Shown here piece by piece: positions 40,410-50,364 of a stretch of 64,000 bases of DNA. A model generated the notes under the pieces. That model was not told where the DNA came from. It made no database searches and was given only the letters and a program-made list of their open reading frames with translations. Each line of letters starts with the position of its first letter. Positions within the stretch are counted from its first letter, which is position 1. Both the position numbers and the translations under genes were made by a program. Origin of the DNA: Staphylococcus capitis subsp. capitis (GTDB lineage Bacteria; Bacillota; Bacilli; Staphylococcales; Staphylococcaceae); contig NZ_CP145263.1 of NCBI RefSeq assembly GCF_040739495.1, positions 310,001 to 374,000 on the forward strand, written 5' to 3'.

Positions 40410-41570
40410 ATGGTAATTTCAAATAGACTTGCTACAATCCCTGATAGTTATTTCGGAAAGACAATGGGGCGTAAAGTTGAACATGGACCTCTTCCGCTTA
40501 TTAATATGGCGGTAGGAATTCCCGATGGAGAAACACCTAAAGGTATTATTGACCATTTTTCTGAAGCGTTACGTATTCCTGAGAATCAAAAGTATGGTGC
40601 TTTTCACGGGAAAGAGTCTTTTAAAGAAGCCATTGTAAATTTTTATGAACGACAATATGGTGTCACACTTCATAAAGACGAAGAAGTTTGCATTTTATAT
40701 GGCACTTAAAATGGTTTAGTTGCATTACCAACGTGTGTAGTCAATCCTGGCGAAACGGTGCTTTTACCAGATCCAGGATATACTGATTATTTAGCTGGCG
40801 TCATGTTAGCAGATGCTAACCCTGTACCCCTAGAACTAGAGCCACTAAATTATCTACCTGATTGAAATAAAATTGATCCACAAGTTTTAAAAGACACTAA
40901 ATTAATTTATTTAACGTACCCTAATAATCCTACTGGTTCTACAGCTACACAATCCGTATTTGATGAAGCAGTACAACGATTTAAAGATACAGATACTAAA
41001 ATTGTACATGACTTTGCATATAGTGCCTTTGGGTTTGATGATAAAAACCCAAGTATTCTTGCATCGGAACATGGTAAAGATGTCGCTATCGAAATCTTTT
41101 CCTTATCCAAAGGATATAATATGTCAGGATTTAGAGTCGGATTTGCTGTAGGAAATAAAGACATGATTCAAGCTTTGAAAAAGTATCAAACGCATACTAA
41201 TGCTGGAATGTTTGGAGCATTACAAGATGCCGCCACGTATGCTTTAAATAATTATGATGATTTTTTGATACAACAAAATGAAACATTTAGACGAAGACGT
41301 GACACATTTGAAGCAAAACTTAAAGAAGCAAAATTACCATTTGTTCATACTAAAGGTGGCATCTATTCCTGGTTGCGTACGCCACCAGGGTATAATAGTG
41401 AACAATTTGAAACGTTTTTATTGCAAGAGAAATCCATTTTAGTAGCACCAGGGATACCTTTTGGGAAAAACGGCAATCATTATGTGCGTATTTCTCTTGC
41501 ATTAGACGATAAGCAACTAGAAGAAGCTACAGAGAGATTAACAGACCTTGCCAACATGTACAATGGCTAA
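40410..41570 (+). pseudogene. Class I/II aminotransferase with two nonsense codons
   Basis: PLP-dependent fold-type I aminotransferase (about 386 codons) in the place occupied in S. aureus by the aminotransferase between crtN and the D-lactate dehydrogenase gene. One frame runs throughout but is cut by TAA at 40707-40709 (CILYGT-stop-NGLVALP, where relatives have Lys) and by TGA at 40863-40865 (NYLPD-stop-NKIDP, where relatives have Trp). The PLP lysine region EIFSLSKGYNMSGFRVGFAV and the C-terminal arginine region NHYVRISLALDD are preserved downstream. Ribosome binding site aaaggggg intact. Confidence 0.85.
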
Positions 41571-41596
41571 ATGTTAATCAGAGGGGATGATTGAGA

Positions 41597-42595
41597 ATGA
41601 CTAAAATTAAAATTATGAGTGTTAGAGATGAGGATTTACCTTATATTGAAGAATGGTCTAAGCGTAATAATATAGAAGTTGATTTATCAAGAGAGCAACT
41701 AACAGAAGATAATGTCGAGACAGTTTCAGGTAGTGACGGTCTCTCATTATCTCAAACTTTACCTATCTCTGAAGAAATTTATAAGAAGTTAGAATCATTT
41801 GGGATAAAACAAATCGCTAAAAGAAGTGCTGGATTTGATGATTATGATTTAGACTTAGCGACTAAATATAATCTAATTATTTCCAATGTGCCGTCATATT
41901 CACCACGTAGTATTGCTGAATTTGCGGTTACTCAAGCTGTTAATGTCGTACGTCATTCAAATCGTATTCAAAATAAGATGCAAGAGTACGATTTTAGATG
42001 GGAACCATCGATTTTATCGCAGTCTGTGAGTGATTTGAAAGTTGCTGTAATTGGTACTGGACGTATAGGTAGTATTGTAGCTCAAATATTTGCCGAAGGA
42101 TATCGTAGTGAAGTAGTAGCGTATGATCCATTTCCGAATGAAAATGTGGCTAAGTATGTAACTTACAAAGATACTTTGCAAGAAGCGATTGAAGAAGCGG
42201 ATATTGTGACTGTGCATATTCCAGCTACAAAATATAATCATCATTTGTTTAATGAGGCTTTATTTAGTTACTTCAAAAAGGGCGCGGTATTCGTAAATTG
42301 TGCAAGAGGTTCTTTAGTTGATACTTAAGCACTGATATCGGCGTTAGACCAAGGGCGATTGAAGGGAGTTGCCTTAGATACTTATGAACATGAAGTAGGT
42401 GTATTTACAACAGACCGGCGCGGAGAAGATTTGAACGATGAATTATTAAACTCATTAATACAAAGGGAAGATATTATTATAACACCGCATATTGCTTTCT
42501 ATACTGAAGCAGCAGTGGAGAATCTTATTGTTGATGCCTTAGATGCTGCTATGGATGTCATAAATACCGGAGATACTCGTCTGAGAGTGAATTAG
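41597..42595 (+). pseudogene. ldhD: D-lactate dehydrogenase with in-frame stop
   Basis: NAD-dependent D-2-hydroxyacid dehydrogenase (332 codons), D-lactate dehydrogenase branch. NAD motif VAVIGTGRIGSIVAQIF near residue 150; catalytic Arg in VNCARGSLVDT; catalytic Glu in DTYEHEVGVF; catalytic His in TPHIAFYTEAAVENL. TAA at 42326-42328 directly follows LVDT; the same frame continues ALISALDQGRLKGVALD to 42595, so only the last quarter is cut off, but that removes the catalytic Glu and His. It starts at ATG 41597 behind gaggggatg. Loss would leave L-lactate as the only fermentative lactate. Confidence 0.85.
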
Positions 42596-42661
42596 TTAAA
42601 ATGAGCTTTTATAAGAATAACACTAACTATGATTCAACAACATATAAAGGATGGAACAACA

Positions 42662-44941
42662 ATGCAAATCACTATACTTGGTTTTAACATATTTGCCAAA
42701 GGGGGAACTTCTAGAAGTAATATCAATTTAATTAAAGCTTTTTTGAAAAATGAACATACAGTTAACTATTTTAATTATAAAAAATTCGATCAAGCACAGA
42801 AAGATTTACTAATCCAAGAGGAAGACTTAGCGAACAATTCAGTTGATATTTTTTATTTAAACAACTTAAAGCAATTAGCAAAAACTCAATTATTAATTAT
42901 TACTAGAGAAGCATTTTTTAAGTATTCGAGATTAATTAAAAAATATAACCCCAAAATAAAAATTGTTGGAGAAATACATGGACCACTAAAGTACATTACT
43001 GAAGATATAGATCTTTCGTTAGATACAATTGACTGTGTGAGAGTAAGTACTAAAAGTATAAAATCGGATTTTATTAAAAGGTTTAATTATAAAAATGTTT
43101 TTAACCAATACGTGAATACTGAACACATTCCCATTGATAAAATTACCAAAAATACACATAAACATTTTTTAATTAAATCACGATTTGAGGATGAAGTTAA
43201 AGATATTTCGTACGCGATAAAATTATTTAATTACATAATAAAAAATAAAAATACGATAAATATCAGACTCAATATTATTGGTTATGGCCCTTCAGAAACA
43301 TTATATAAAAACTTGGTTAACTACTATAATCTGAGTAAATACGTCTACATTAATGGGTACCAACCTCAGAATTATATATATATTTCTACATCCCCTTATG
43401 AAACGCTTGGTTATTCTATTATTGAATCGATTTTTAAAGGTAACAGAGCTTTGATATATGGTGGAGATGATGGACTTCTAAAAGAAATTTATCAATCATA
43501 TCATTGTACTGAATTTTTAACTAAAGACATTGAAAAAGATAGTGAGATTTTATTAGCATTTGCACAAAAAAATTATAATGATAAAGAAAGAATAGAAGAC
43601 TGTGAAATGCTACGAGAAAAATTTAATTACAAAAATTATGCCGAAACTTACTTAAAAAATATAGATATTGCTATTAATTCTAAGGAAGTTAGGTTTAATA
43701 GTAATTACAAACTCGCAGTAGCAAGAAAAAGTAAGTTGAAAAAGGATAAAAATGAAGTTACTTTAAAAGAAAGAGCTAGACAATGTTATCAATGTATAAG
43801 AAAAGTATTTCATGTTATACATAGACCATTTTATCTTAGAAAATTAAATAAAATTAAACCTAGTAAAAAATATGTATTTATAGAATGTTTTCATGGTAAA
43901 TCATTTAGTGGTGATCCGAAATATATTGCACATGCAATTCGTCGTCTGTATCCTGAAAAAGAGATTTTCGTAAGTTCTGTCAATGCATTAGTCGACATGG
44001 AAATAAGAGAAAATGGGTTTATCCCAACAAGACTCTCAAGTGACGATTATGTTAATAAATTTCGTAGAAGTAAATATATATTTATAAATGGTAATGCGAT
44101 TGATAAAGTGTATAAACATCGAAATCAGGTTTTTGTAGAAACTTGGCACGGTCTACCTATGAAGAAAATGGTTAATGATCTTAACAACAAGAAAGAACGT
44201 ATGATTCAGTTGAAAAATTTTCTTCCTAGAATGAAAAAGTGGGACTATTTATTAGTTTCTTCAGATTTAAATAAGAAAGTATTTGAGTCTGCTTTCCAAA
44301 CCTCTAAAAATCCTTAGTTAAACATCCTTAATTATGGTGCGCCTAGAAATACGTATTTATTAAAAAATAATACACTTGAAGAACAAAATAGAATTAAACT
44401 TAAATACCTATTTAAGTTATCTGATAAAAAGAAATATATCTTATACTGTCCAACATGGAGAAGAAACGAAAGGGAAACAATTACTAATATAGATATCGAG
44501 AAATTAATAGATTATTTGCCTACAGAGTATGATATTATTATTAAACTTCACCCAAATGAAGGGGCTCTACGTAAATGCTACAGTCATATCAATGAACGCT
44601 TGCATTGTTTCTTTAATGAATTAGTTGATATCCAAGAGTTATATTTAATCAGTGAATGTATTATAACCGATTATTCGTCAACCATTTTTGATTATGCGCA
44701 TTTAAATAAACCAATTATATTATTGCAAGAAGATGAAGAGCTATACCAAAAAGAAACTGGCTACTACTTTAATATATTCGATTATGGTAGTTTTACTATA
44801 GGCAGTAAGAACGAAGAGCTGTTAGCTCAACAAATCGTGGAACATGAAAGTGTTGACTATTCCAGATTGATTAACTTATTAATGACTAACGATTCAACGG
44901 ATAGTTGCGAAAAGATATTAAAAGAGATTTTTGAAATATAA
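42662..44941 (+). pseudogene. Bifunctional glycosyltransferase / CDP-glycerol glycerophosphotransferase, interrupted by TAG
   Basis: 759-codon two-domain protein. Residues 1-350 form a GT4-type glycosyltransferase (ITILGFNIFAKGGTSRSNIN, IYISTSPYETLGYSIIESI). Residues 395 to the end are a TagB/TagF-type CDP-glycerol transferase (FVETWHGLPMKKM, ILYCPTWRRNE, IIIKLHPNEGAL, ITDYSSTIFDYAHLNKPI). TAG at 44315-44317 stops the frame inside the second domain, before the CDP-glycerol-binding half. Such fusions build or decorate glycerol-phosphate wall polymers. It is more AT-rich than its neighbours, stands alone, and is not at this place in S. aureus, so it may have been acquired. ATG 42662 behind aaaggatgg. 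Confidence 0.8.
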
Positions 44942-44948
44942 TAAAAAA

Positions 44949-44996
44949 TATAAATGCCTCAGTAAGATTTTACCTATCTTTCTGAGGCATTTATAT
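44949..44996. terminator. Bidirectional terminator
   Basis: Stem taaatgcctcag / ctgaggcattta with A and T runs on either side, between the glycosyltransferase and the convergent copZ. Confidence 0.85.
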
Positions 44997-45002
44997 TAGT
45001 AA

Positions 45003-45209
45003 CTATTTTGTATCATAGCCTTGATCTTCAATAGCATCTTTCATTTGTGTGATGTTCACTTTTGAATCATCAAATTCTACACGAACGTTATTTTCTTCTA
45101 AATTAACTTCGGCAGATTGTACACCGTTTAAGTTTGCTAATGCTGATTCAACTGAATCTTTGCAATGTTGGCAGCTCATACCTTCTACTTGAATTATTTC
45201 TTGAGTCAT
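45003..45209 (-). CDS. copZ: Copper chaperone CopZ
   Basis: 68-residue heavy-metal-associated domain protein. The copper-binding GMSCQHCKDSVESAL lies at residues 10-24. It delivers Cu(I) to CopA. 87 bases downstream of copA on the same strand, so part of the copAZ operon. Confidence 0.95.
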   Translation of the reverse strand: MTQEIIQVEGMSCQHCKDSVESALANLNGVQSAEVNLEENNVRVEFDDSKVNITQMKDAIEDQGYDTK

Positions 45210-45296
45210 AAGACTTCACTCCTTAAACGATATCTTCATCTATATTATAATCTTAAAACGCTATTCCGATTAATGAAAGTAATGGTAATCGGGAAT

Positions 45297-47684
45297 TTAT
45301 AATTTTATCTTTTTAAGGCGCAGTGCGTTTGTCACTACGCTAACTGAACTCAATGCCATGGCTGCTCCGGCTATCCAAGGCGCAAGTAAACCTAAAGCGG
45401 CTATAGGAATACCTGCGACATTGTATCCAAATGCCCAAAATAAGTTTTGACGTATATTGCGAATTGTTGCTTTACTAGCTTTTATAGCTTTAGGGAGTAG
45501 TAGTAAATCACCACCAAGAATTGTAATATCTGCAGCCTCAATAGCTACTTCAGTACCTGTACCTATTGCAATTCCAATGTCAGCTTTAACTAAAGCAGGT
45601 GCATCATTGACTCCGTCGCCAACCATAGCAACATTTCGTCTTTCTTTTTGTAATAGAGCTATTTGTTCAGCTTTTTCTTCAGGTAACACATCAGAGATAA
45701 CACGGTCTATACCTACTTCTTTAGCAATTGCTTGTGCCGTTTGTTTGTTGTCTCCAGTGAGCATGACTACTTCAATATTCATATTTTGTAAATGATTAAT
45801 GGCTTGTTTTGCAGTATCTTTAACAGTATCAGCAACAGCAATGATACCTTTCAGTTCATGTTCAATTGCAATTACCATTGCAGTTTGACCATGTTGTTCA
45901 TATTGAATTAATTTGTTATTGAGTTCTTGAGTTATATTGATGTCATAGTTATGCATTAACTTTCTGTTTCCAACTAAAATACGATGACCATTTATTGTCG
46001 CTTCAATACCCAGGCCAGGTACAGCTTTGAAAGTTTCGTTGCCTAAAAGTGTTAAGTTTTGATCTTTAGCATAATTGACGATGGCTTCAGCTAAAGGATG
46101 TTCAGATGCATTTTCAGCACTAGCTAACAGCTGAAGTGTATCTTGATCGCCAACATAATCTGTAACTTTTGGTTTACCATTAGTGATGGTACCTGTTTTA
46201 TCTAATACAATAGTGTCTATATGGTGAGCTCGTTCTACAAATTCGCCGCCTTTGAATAAAATACCATTTTCAGCTGCACGACCAGTCCCTACCATAATAG
46301 ATGTAGGCGTTGCTAAACCAAGTGCACAAGGACATGCAATGACTAGTACTGATATCGCAGCAAGCAACGCAGGTTCAAATTGACCAAAATGAATGAAAAT
46401 AATCCAAATAATGAATGTAATCAATGAAATACCGACAACTACAGGTACGAAATAACCTGAAATGATGTCTGCTAATCTTTGAATTGGTGCTTTAGAACTT
46501 TGTGCGTCCTCAACAACTTTAATAATATTTGCTAATGCAGTGTCACTGCCCACTTTAGTAGCTTTTATGATCAAAGAACCATTTTTATTTAGTGTAGAGC
46601 CAATTACTGCATCTCCGATTGTCTTTTCAACTGGAATAGATTCACCAGTTAACATGGATTCATCGATGGAGGTGCTTCCTTTGATAATCTCACCGTCTAC
46701 AGGAACCTTTTCACCAGGTTTAATTACTAAAGTATCTCCCACTATAACTTCATTAAGAGGAACCATCATCTCTTGATTATCTCTTAATACTCGAGCTTCT
46801 TTAGCTTGTAAACTTAATAATTCGCCCAATGCATTGGTAGTTTGAGATTTAGCACGTGCCTCTAAATACTTCCCAAATAGAATGAGCGTAATCAAAATAG
46901 CACTTGTTTCAAAATATAAGTGAGGTTCATTCACTTTATTTAGTAACCATCGGATCATTTCATAAATACTGTAAAAGTATGCCGCGCTTGTGCCGAGAGA
47001 CACCAAAACATCCATGTTGGCAGAACCATTGCGTAGGTTCTTATAGGCACCTACATAAAATTGCCAACCTATAATAAATTGTACAGGTGTAGCTAGAATG
47101 AGTTGTATCCATGGATTCATTATAGTTTCTAGTAAATGAACAGGAAACACATGAATGAGCATTACAAGTAAAAGTGGTGCAGATAAGATTGCTGAAATTA
47201 TTAATTTAGTTCGTTTTAATTTTAATTCTTGTTCTTTTCGTGATGACTTTTCTAAATTATTATTTGTGATTGGTTTGGCATCGTAACCTAATTTATGAAT
47301 TCTTTGAATAAGTTGATCTGTATTCGTTGTACTAGGGTAAAATTCAATTAATGCTTGTTCAGTTGTCAAATTAACTGTTGCATTTTGAACGCCGTCCATT
47401 TTGTTAAGAACTTTCTCTATACGATTCGAGCAGGCTGCACATGTCATCCCAGTAATATCTAATTCTTGTTTTTCAGTTGCAACATCATAACCTAATTTCT
47501 TGATTTGTTCTACAAATGCTTCTGGTTGATATTCATCGGCATTATATTCAATTGTTGCCTTTTCAGTTGTTAGATTCACTTGAGCTGTAACATCGTCTAA
47601 TCGATTTAATTTTTTCTCTATTCGGTTAGAGCACGCAGCACATGTCATTCCGGTAATATCCAATGTGTTAGTTTTATTAGACAA
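45297..47684 (-). CDS. copA: Copper-exporting P-type ATPase
   Basis: 795-residue P1B-type ATPase. Two N-terminal HMA domains each with [13 protein letters not shown] (about residues 12 and 80), CPC membrane motif in [17 protein letters not shown], phosphorylation loop [14 protein letters not shown], nucleotide-binding [10 protein letters not shown] and hinge [14 protein letters not shown]. Exports Cu(I) from the cytoplasm. I choose TTG 47684 ([13 protein letters not shown]) with agaagg 7 bases upstream; the frame is open 21 codons further up but that stretch overlaps the promoter. Confidence 0.93.
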   Translation of the reverse strand: MSNKTNTLDITGMTCAACSNRIEKKLNRLDDVTAQVNLTTEKATIEYNADEYQPEAFVEQIKKLGYDVATEKQELDITGMTCAACSNRIEKVLNKMDGVQNATVNLTTEQALIEFYPSTTNTDQLIQRIHKLGYDAKPITNNNLEKSSRKEQELKLKRTKLIISAILSAPLLLVMLIHVFPVHLLETIMNPWIQLILATPVQFIIGWQFYVGAYKNLRNGSANMDVLVSLGTSAAYFYSIYEMIRWLLNKVNEPHLYFETSAILITLILFGKYLEARAKSQTTNALGELLSLQAKEARVLRDNQEMMVPLNEVIVGDTLVIKPGEKVPVDGEIIKGSTSIDESMLTGESIPVEKTIGDAVIGSTLNKNGSLIIKATKVGSDTALANIIKVVEDAQSSKAPIQRLADIISGYFVPVVVGISLITFIIWIIFIHFGQFEPALLAAISVLVIACPCALGLATPTSIMVGTGRAAENGILFKGGEFVERAHHIDTIVLDKTGTITNGKPKVTDYVGDQDTLQLLASAENASEHPLAEAIVNYAKDQNLTLLGNETFKAVPGLGIEATINGHRILVGNRKLMHNYDINITQELNNKLIQYEQHGQTAMVIAIEHELKGIIAVADTVKDTAKQAINHLQNMNIEVVMLTGDNKQTAQAIAKEVGIDRVISDVLPEEKAEQIALLQKERRNVAMVGDGVNDAPALVKADIGIAIGTGTEVAIEAADITILGGDLLLLPKAIKASKATIRNIRQNLFWAFGYNVAGIPIAALGLLAPWIAGAAMALSSVSVVTNALRLKKIKL

Positions 47685-47718
47685 AGGTATACCTTCTTTC
47701 TGCGTTTTTCTTAATTTC

Positions 47719-47747
47719 AATATACCCCATATAGGTATTAAAGTCAA
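47719..47747 (-). promoter_or_regulatory. copA promoter with CsoR-like operator
   Basis: On the minus strand: -35 TTGACT (47747-47742), 17-base spacer, -10 TATATT (47724-47719). The spacer holds ATACCTATATGGGGTAT (plus-strand span 47722-47738), an inverted repeat with the GGGG/CC character of CsoR operators. Copper-dependent derepression is expected. Confidence 0.65.
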
Positions 47748-47773
47748 TTTTATAGTTTCTAACTTTTAGTAAT

Positions 47774-47814
47774 AAAAAAACGCGCACATCATCAAATGTC
47801 GATGAGGTACGCGT
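47774..47814 (-). terminator. Minus-strand terminator upstream of copA
   Basis: Stem acgcgcacatcatc / gatgaggtacgcgt with a seven-A run on its left, giving TTTTTTT on the minus strand. It stops transcription from the small gene at 47954 before the copA promoter. Confidence 0.75.
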
Positions 47815-47953
47815 CTATAATCTATATTTAAGAAATTGTTTTACAATCATGAATAATAGAGGGATAAAAAATAGTTGAATATTTGTTATATCGTTAGTAA
47901 ATGTTTATTAGATTGTTATTTCAATTTCGATTTATAAATAATCAATTCATTTC

Positions 47954-48160
47954 TTAGAAAAAGTCTGATGGGTTCAAGTTTTCTAGATCTAAATTTTTAA
48001 AATTATTGAAATCTAAATTTGAGATGTCTTGAACTAGCTCACCACTTTTAGCTTGTTTATAATAATAGCTGGCTTCGTTAAGGATATCATGGTCTTGAAA
48101 AGTTTTAACTATTCCTAAGATGATAAGTACTGAGATAACTCCTTTTAGTAATGTTTTCAT
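47954..48160 (-). CDS. Small membrane-anchored or secreted protein
   Basis: 68 residues: a hydrophobic N-terminus (MKTLLKGVISVLIILGIVKT) that is either a signal anchor or a signal peptide, then a polar part with YYYKQAKSGELVQDI and an asparagine/leucine-rich end (LDFNNFKNLDLENLNPSDFF). Start at ATG 48160 with aaggag; the 21 codons open upstream lack a start signal. I recall similar small proteins at this locus in other staphylococci, but no function. Confidence 0.6.
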   Translation of the reverse strand: MKTLLKGVISVLIILGIVKTFQDHDILNEASYYYKQAKSGELVQDISNLDFNNFKNLDLENLNPSDFF

Positions 48161-48248
48161 AATGGATGGCTCCTTTGTTTCTTTCTTAATATATAGTATA
48201 TGTGATTTTTTTCTAAGGATCATGAGCCTATAGTATTGAGATACTATC

Positions 48249-48296
48249 GTACTTTAGAACTATTCTGATAAAGTACTTTAGAACTATTCTGATAAA
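48249..48296. repeat. Perfect 24-bp tandem duplication
   Basis: Two adjacent identical copies of a 24-base unit starting gtactttagaactattctga (48249-48272 and 48273-48296). Lies in the intergenic region between the small membrane protein and the SDR gene, upstream of the latter's promoter. Confidence 0.95.
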
Positions 48297-48322
48297 TAAA
48301 ATCTCTATGTGGTAGTGTAAGT

Positions 48323-48348
48323 GTTTGCTTGTTGTGCGATATGGGAAT
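48323..48348 (+). promoter_or_regulatory. SigB-type promoter of the SDR gene
   Basis: GTTTGC, 14-base spacer, GGGAAT, 33 bases before the GTG start. It resembles the crt promoter at 34567 closely in elements and spacing. Confidence 0.7.
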
Positions 48349-48381
48349 GTGTTTTGTAAGTATAGAGGAGGTTGATTATTA

Positions 48382-49251
48382 GTGAGTTTATTAGACTTTC
48401 ATAAAGAAATAAAAGGCTACACTCAAGATAGACAGCCTGGTATAGAAGCGGACATGAATCCTAAGCCAGTAGCTGAATTAGATGAATATAAAGCAGCAGG
48501 TAAATTAAAAGGCAAAGTTGCTTTAATTACTGGTGGTGACTCTGGTATTGGTCGTTCCGTAGCAATACTATATGCTAAAGAGGGAGCAAATGTTGCTATA
48601 GGTTATTATGATGAACATCAAGATGTTGAAGACACTGTTAAACGTTTAAAAGAATTAGGCGTAGATGCAAAAGCATATGCACATGATTTAAAAGACGAGC
48701 AACAATCTAAAAAACTCATTGATGATGTTGTTAAAGATTTTGGTAGTTTAAATATTTTAGTAAATAATGGTGGTGTTCAATTCCCACGAGATAACTTTGA
48801 GGATATTACGCCTGATCAAGTCAAAGAGACGTTTATGACAAACATTTTTGGAATGATGTTCTTATCGCAAGCAGCTGTTCCACATCTTTCAAAAGGTGAC
48901 GCAATTATTAACACTACTAGTGTAACGGCTTATAGAGGTTCAGGTCATCTTATTGATTACTCTGCGACAAAAGGTGCGATAGTGTCATTTACTCGCTCTC
49001 TTGCGACAACATTAATGGAAAAAAGTATTCGAGTTAACGCTGTAGCACCAGGACCTATATATACTCCATTAATCCCATCTACATTTGATGAGGAAAAGGT
49101 TGAAAATCAAGGTGGAGATACGCCAATGGGTCGCCGAGGCCAACCAGCAGAGCTAGCTCCTTCATATGTGTTCTTAGCAACTCAAGCAGATAGTTCATAT
49201 ATTACAGAGCAAGTCATTCATGTTAATGGTGGAGATTATATTACGACATAG
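48382..49251 (+). CDS. General-stress SDR family oxidoreductase
   Basis: 289-residue SDR of the YdaD/YhxC-like extended-N-terminus type: about 45 residues ahead of the fold (GYTQDRQPGIEADMNPKP), then VALITGGDSGIGRSVAI, LVNNGGVQFP, catalytic Ser in NTTSVTAYRG and YxxxK in DYSATKGAIVSF, ending VIHVNGGDYITT. Bacillus relatives are general-stress proteins, which fits the SigB promoter. GTG start with agaggaggt. Confidence 0.86.
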   Translation: MSLLDFHKEIKGYTQDRQPGIEADMNPKPVAELDEYKAAGKLKGKVALITGGDSGIGRSVAILYAKEGANVAIGYYDEHQDVEDTVKRLKELGVDAKAYAHDLKDEQQSKKLIDDVVKDFGSLNILVNNGGVQFPRDNFEDITPDQVKETFMTNIFGMMFLSQAAVPHLSKGDAIINTTSVTAYRGSGHLIDYSATKGAIVSFTRSLATTLMEKSIRVNAVAPGPIYTPLIPSTFDEEKVENQGGDTPMGRRGQPAELAPSYVFLATQADSSYITEQVIHVNGGDYITT

Positions 49252-49266
49252 ATATAAATATGTTTA

Positions 49267-49300
49267 GAGGCTGAGATATGAATGATTATCTCAGCTTTAT
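49267..49300 (+). terminator. Terminator after the SDR gene
   Basis: Stem aggctgagata / tatctcagctt with an 8-base loop and a weak T-rich tail. Confidence 0.65.
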
Positions 49301-49333
49301 TTAGTATATTGTTATTTGAATTGAGGGATAGTC

Positions 49334-49894
49334 ATGACTGAAAAGGAAAAAATGTTAGCACATCAGTGGTACGATGTTAATTTTGATGATGAGTTGAAGG
49401 AGGATAGGTTACAGGCAAAAGAGTTATGCTTTGAATATAACCACACACGCCCTAGTAATGTTAAAAAACGCAACGCAATAATGGAGAAATTATTCGGCTA
49501 TAAACTTGAGAATGTGGGGATTTCAATCCCGTTTGATACAGATTATGGATGGAATATTAAGTTCGGAAAAAATGTATTTATTAATACCAATTGTTATTTA
49601 ATGGACGGCGGTGGCATCACGTTTGGAGATAATGTATTTATAGGTCCTAACTGTGGATTTTACACTGCTACACATCCACTTAATTTTGAGGAACGTAATA
49701 AAGGTCTAGAACTAGCAGAACCCATTGTAGTAGGAAGTAACACTTGGTTTGGGGGACATGTTTCTGTGTTGCCTGGGGTGACGATAGGTGAAGGAACCGT
49801 TATTGGTGCAGGAAGTGTAGTAACCAAAGATATACCCCCTCATTGCTTAGCAGTAGGTAATCCTTGTAAAGTGATTAGAAAGATTGAGCAGTAA
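49334..49894 (+). CDS. Maltose/galactoside O-acetyltransferase family protein
   Basis: 186-residue left-handed beta-helix acetyltransferase of the MAT/GAT group. N-terminal Mac domain ([20 protein letters not shown]), hexapeptide repeats, catalytic histidine in [15 protein letters not shown] and C-terminal [20 protein letters not shown]. Transfers acetyl from acetyl-CoA to a sugar hydroxyl. Ribosome binding site gaggg. Confidence 0.87.
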   Translation: MTEKEKMLAHQWYDVNFDDELKEDRLQAKELCFEYNHTRPSNVKKRNAIMEKLFGYKLENVGISIPFDTDYGWNIKFGKNVFINTNCYLMDGGGITFGDNVFIGPNCGFYTATHPLNFEERNKGLELAEPIVVGSNTWFGGHVSVLPGVTIGEGTVIGAGSVVTKDIPPHCLAVGNPCKVIRKIEQ

Positions 49895-49911
49895 TATTAA
49901 AAAAAACAACG

Positions 49912-49955
49912 AATAGCCCATAAATATACTATGATTTCATTTATGGGCTATATTG
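49912..49955 (+). terminator. Terminator after the acetyltransferase
   Basis: 12-bp stem tagcccataaat / atttatgggcta. The following stretch to 50237 is AT-rich and I see nothing else in it. Confidence 0.75.
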
Positions 49956-50237
49956 CTTATTCTATTATAAACTCTAATTTTTAAATGTACGTTCTCATGA
50001 TTTTAGCTTAGTCTTTTAATTTTAAAAATGAGATAAAGCTCTTCATATGTTTATACCTTTCTGAATTTATTTATTTTTTAGAATATAGGTATCAACCATT
50101 AATTCTATACAATAATTTTCTTATTTTCAACAACTTTTTTACTAAACAAAATAATTGAAATTCATAAAATTGTAAATTTAATCATAAAAAGACACATTAA
50201 CTCCAAATTATTTTTAAGACTTTTCAGATAATATAAA

Positions 50238-50251
50238 TGTAAGCGATTGCA
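50238..50251 (+). promoter_or_regulatory. CcpA-binding (cre) site upstream of rocA
   Basis: TGTAAGCGATTGCA matches the cre consensus TGWAANCGNTNNCA at every fixed position. It lies about 115 bases before the rocA start, a few bases after a possible -10 (TAATAT 50229-50234), consistent with glucose repression of proline and arginine breakdown. Confidence 0.75.
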
Positions 50252-50364
50252 AAAAAGGGTGTGAACATAGTAAAATAAGGTAAATGATATGAACTATCAT
50301 TTGAAATGTATGTCAATGTTTTGTGATTTTAATAATCTTAATTATACATAGGGGGTTAATGATA

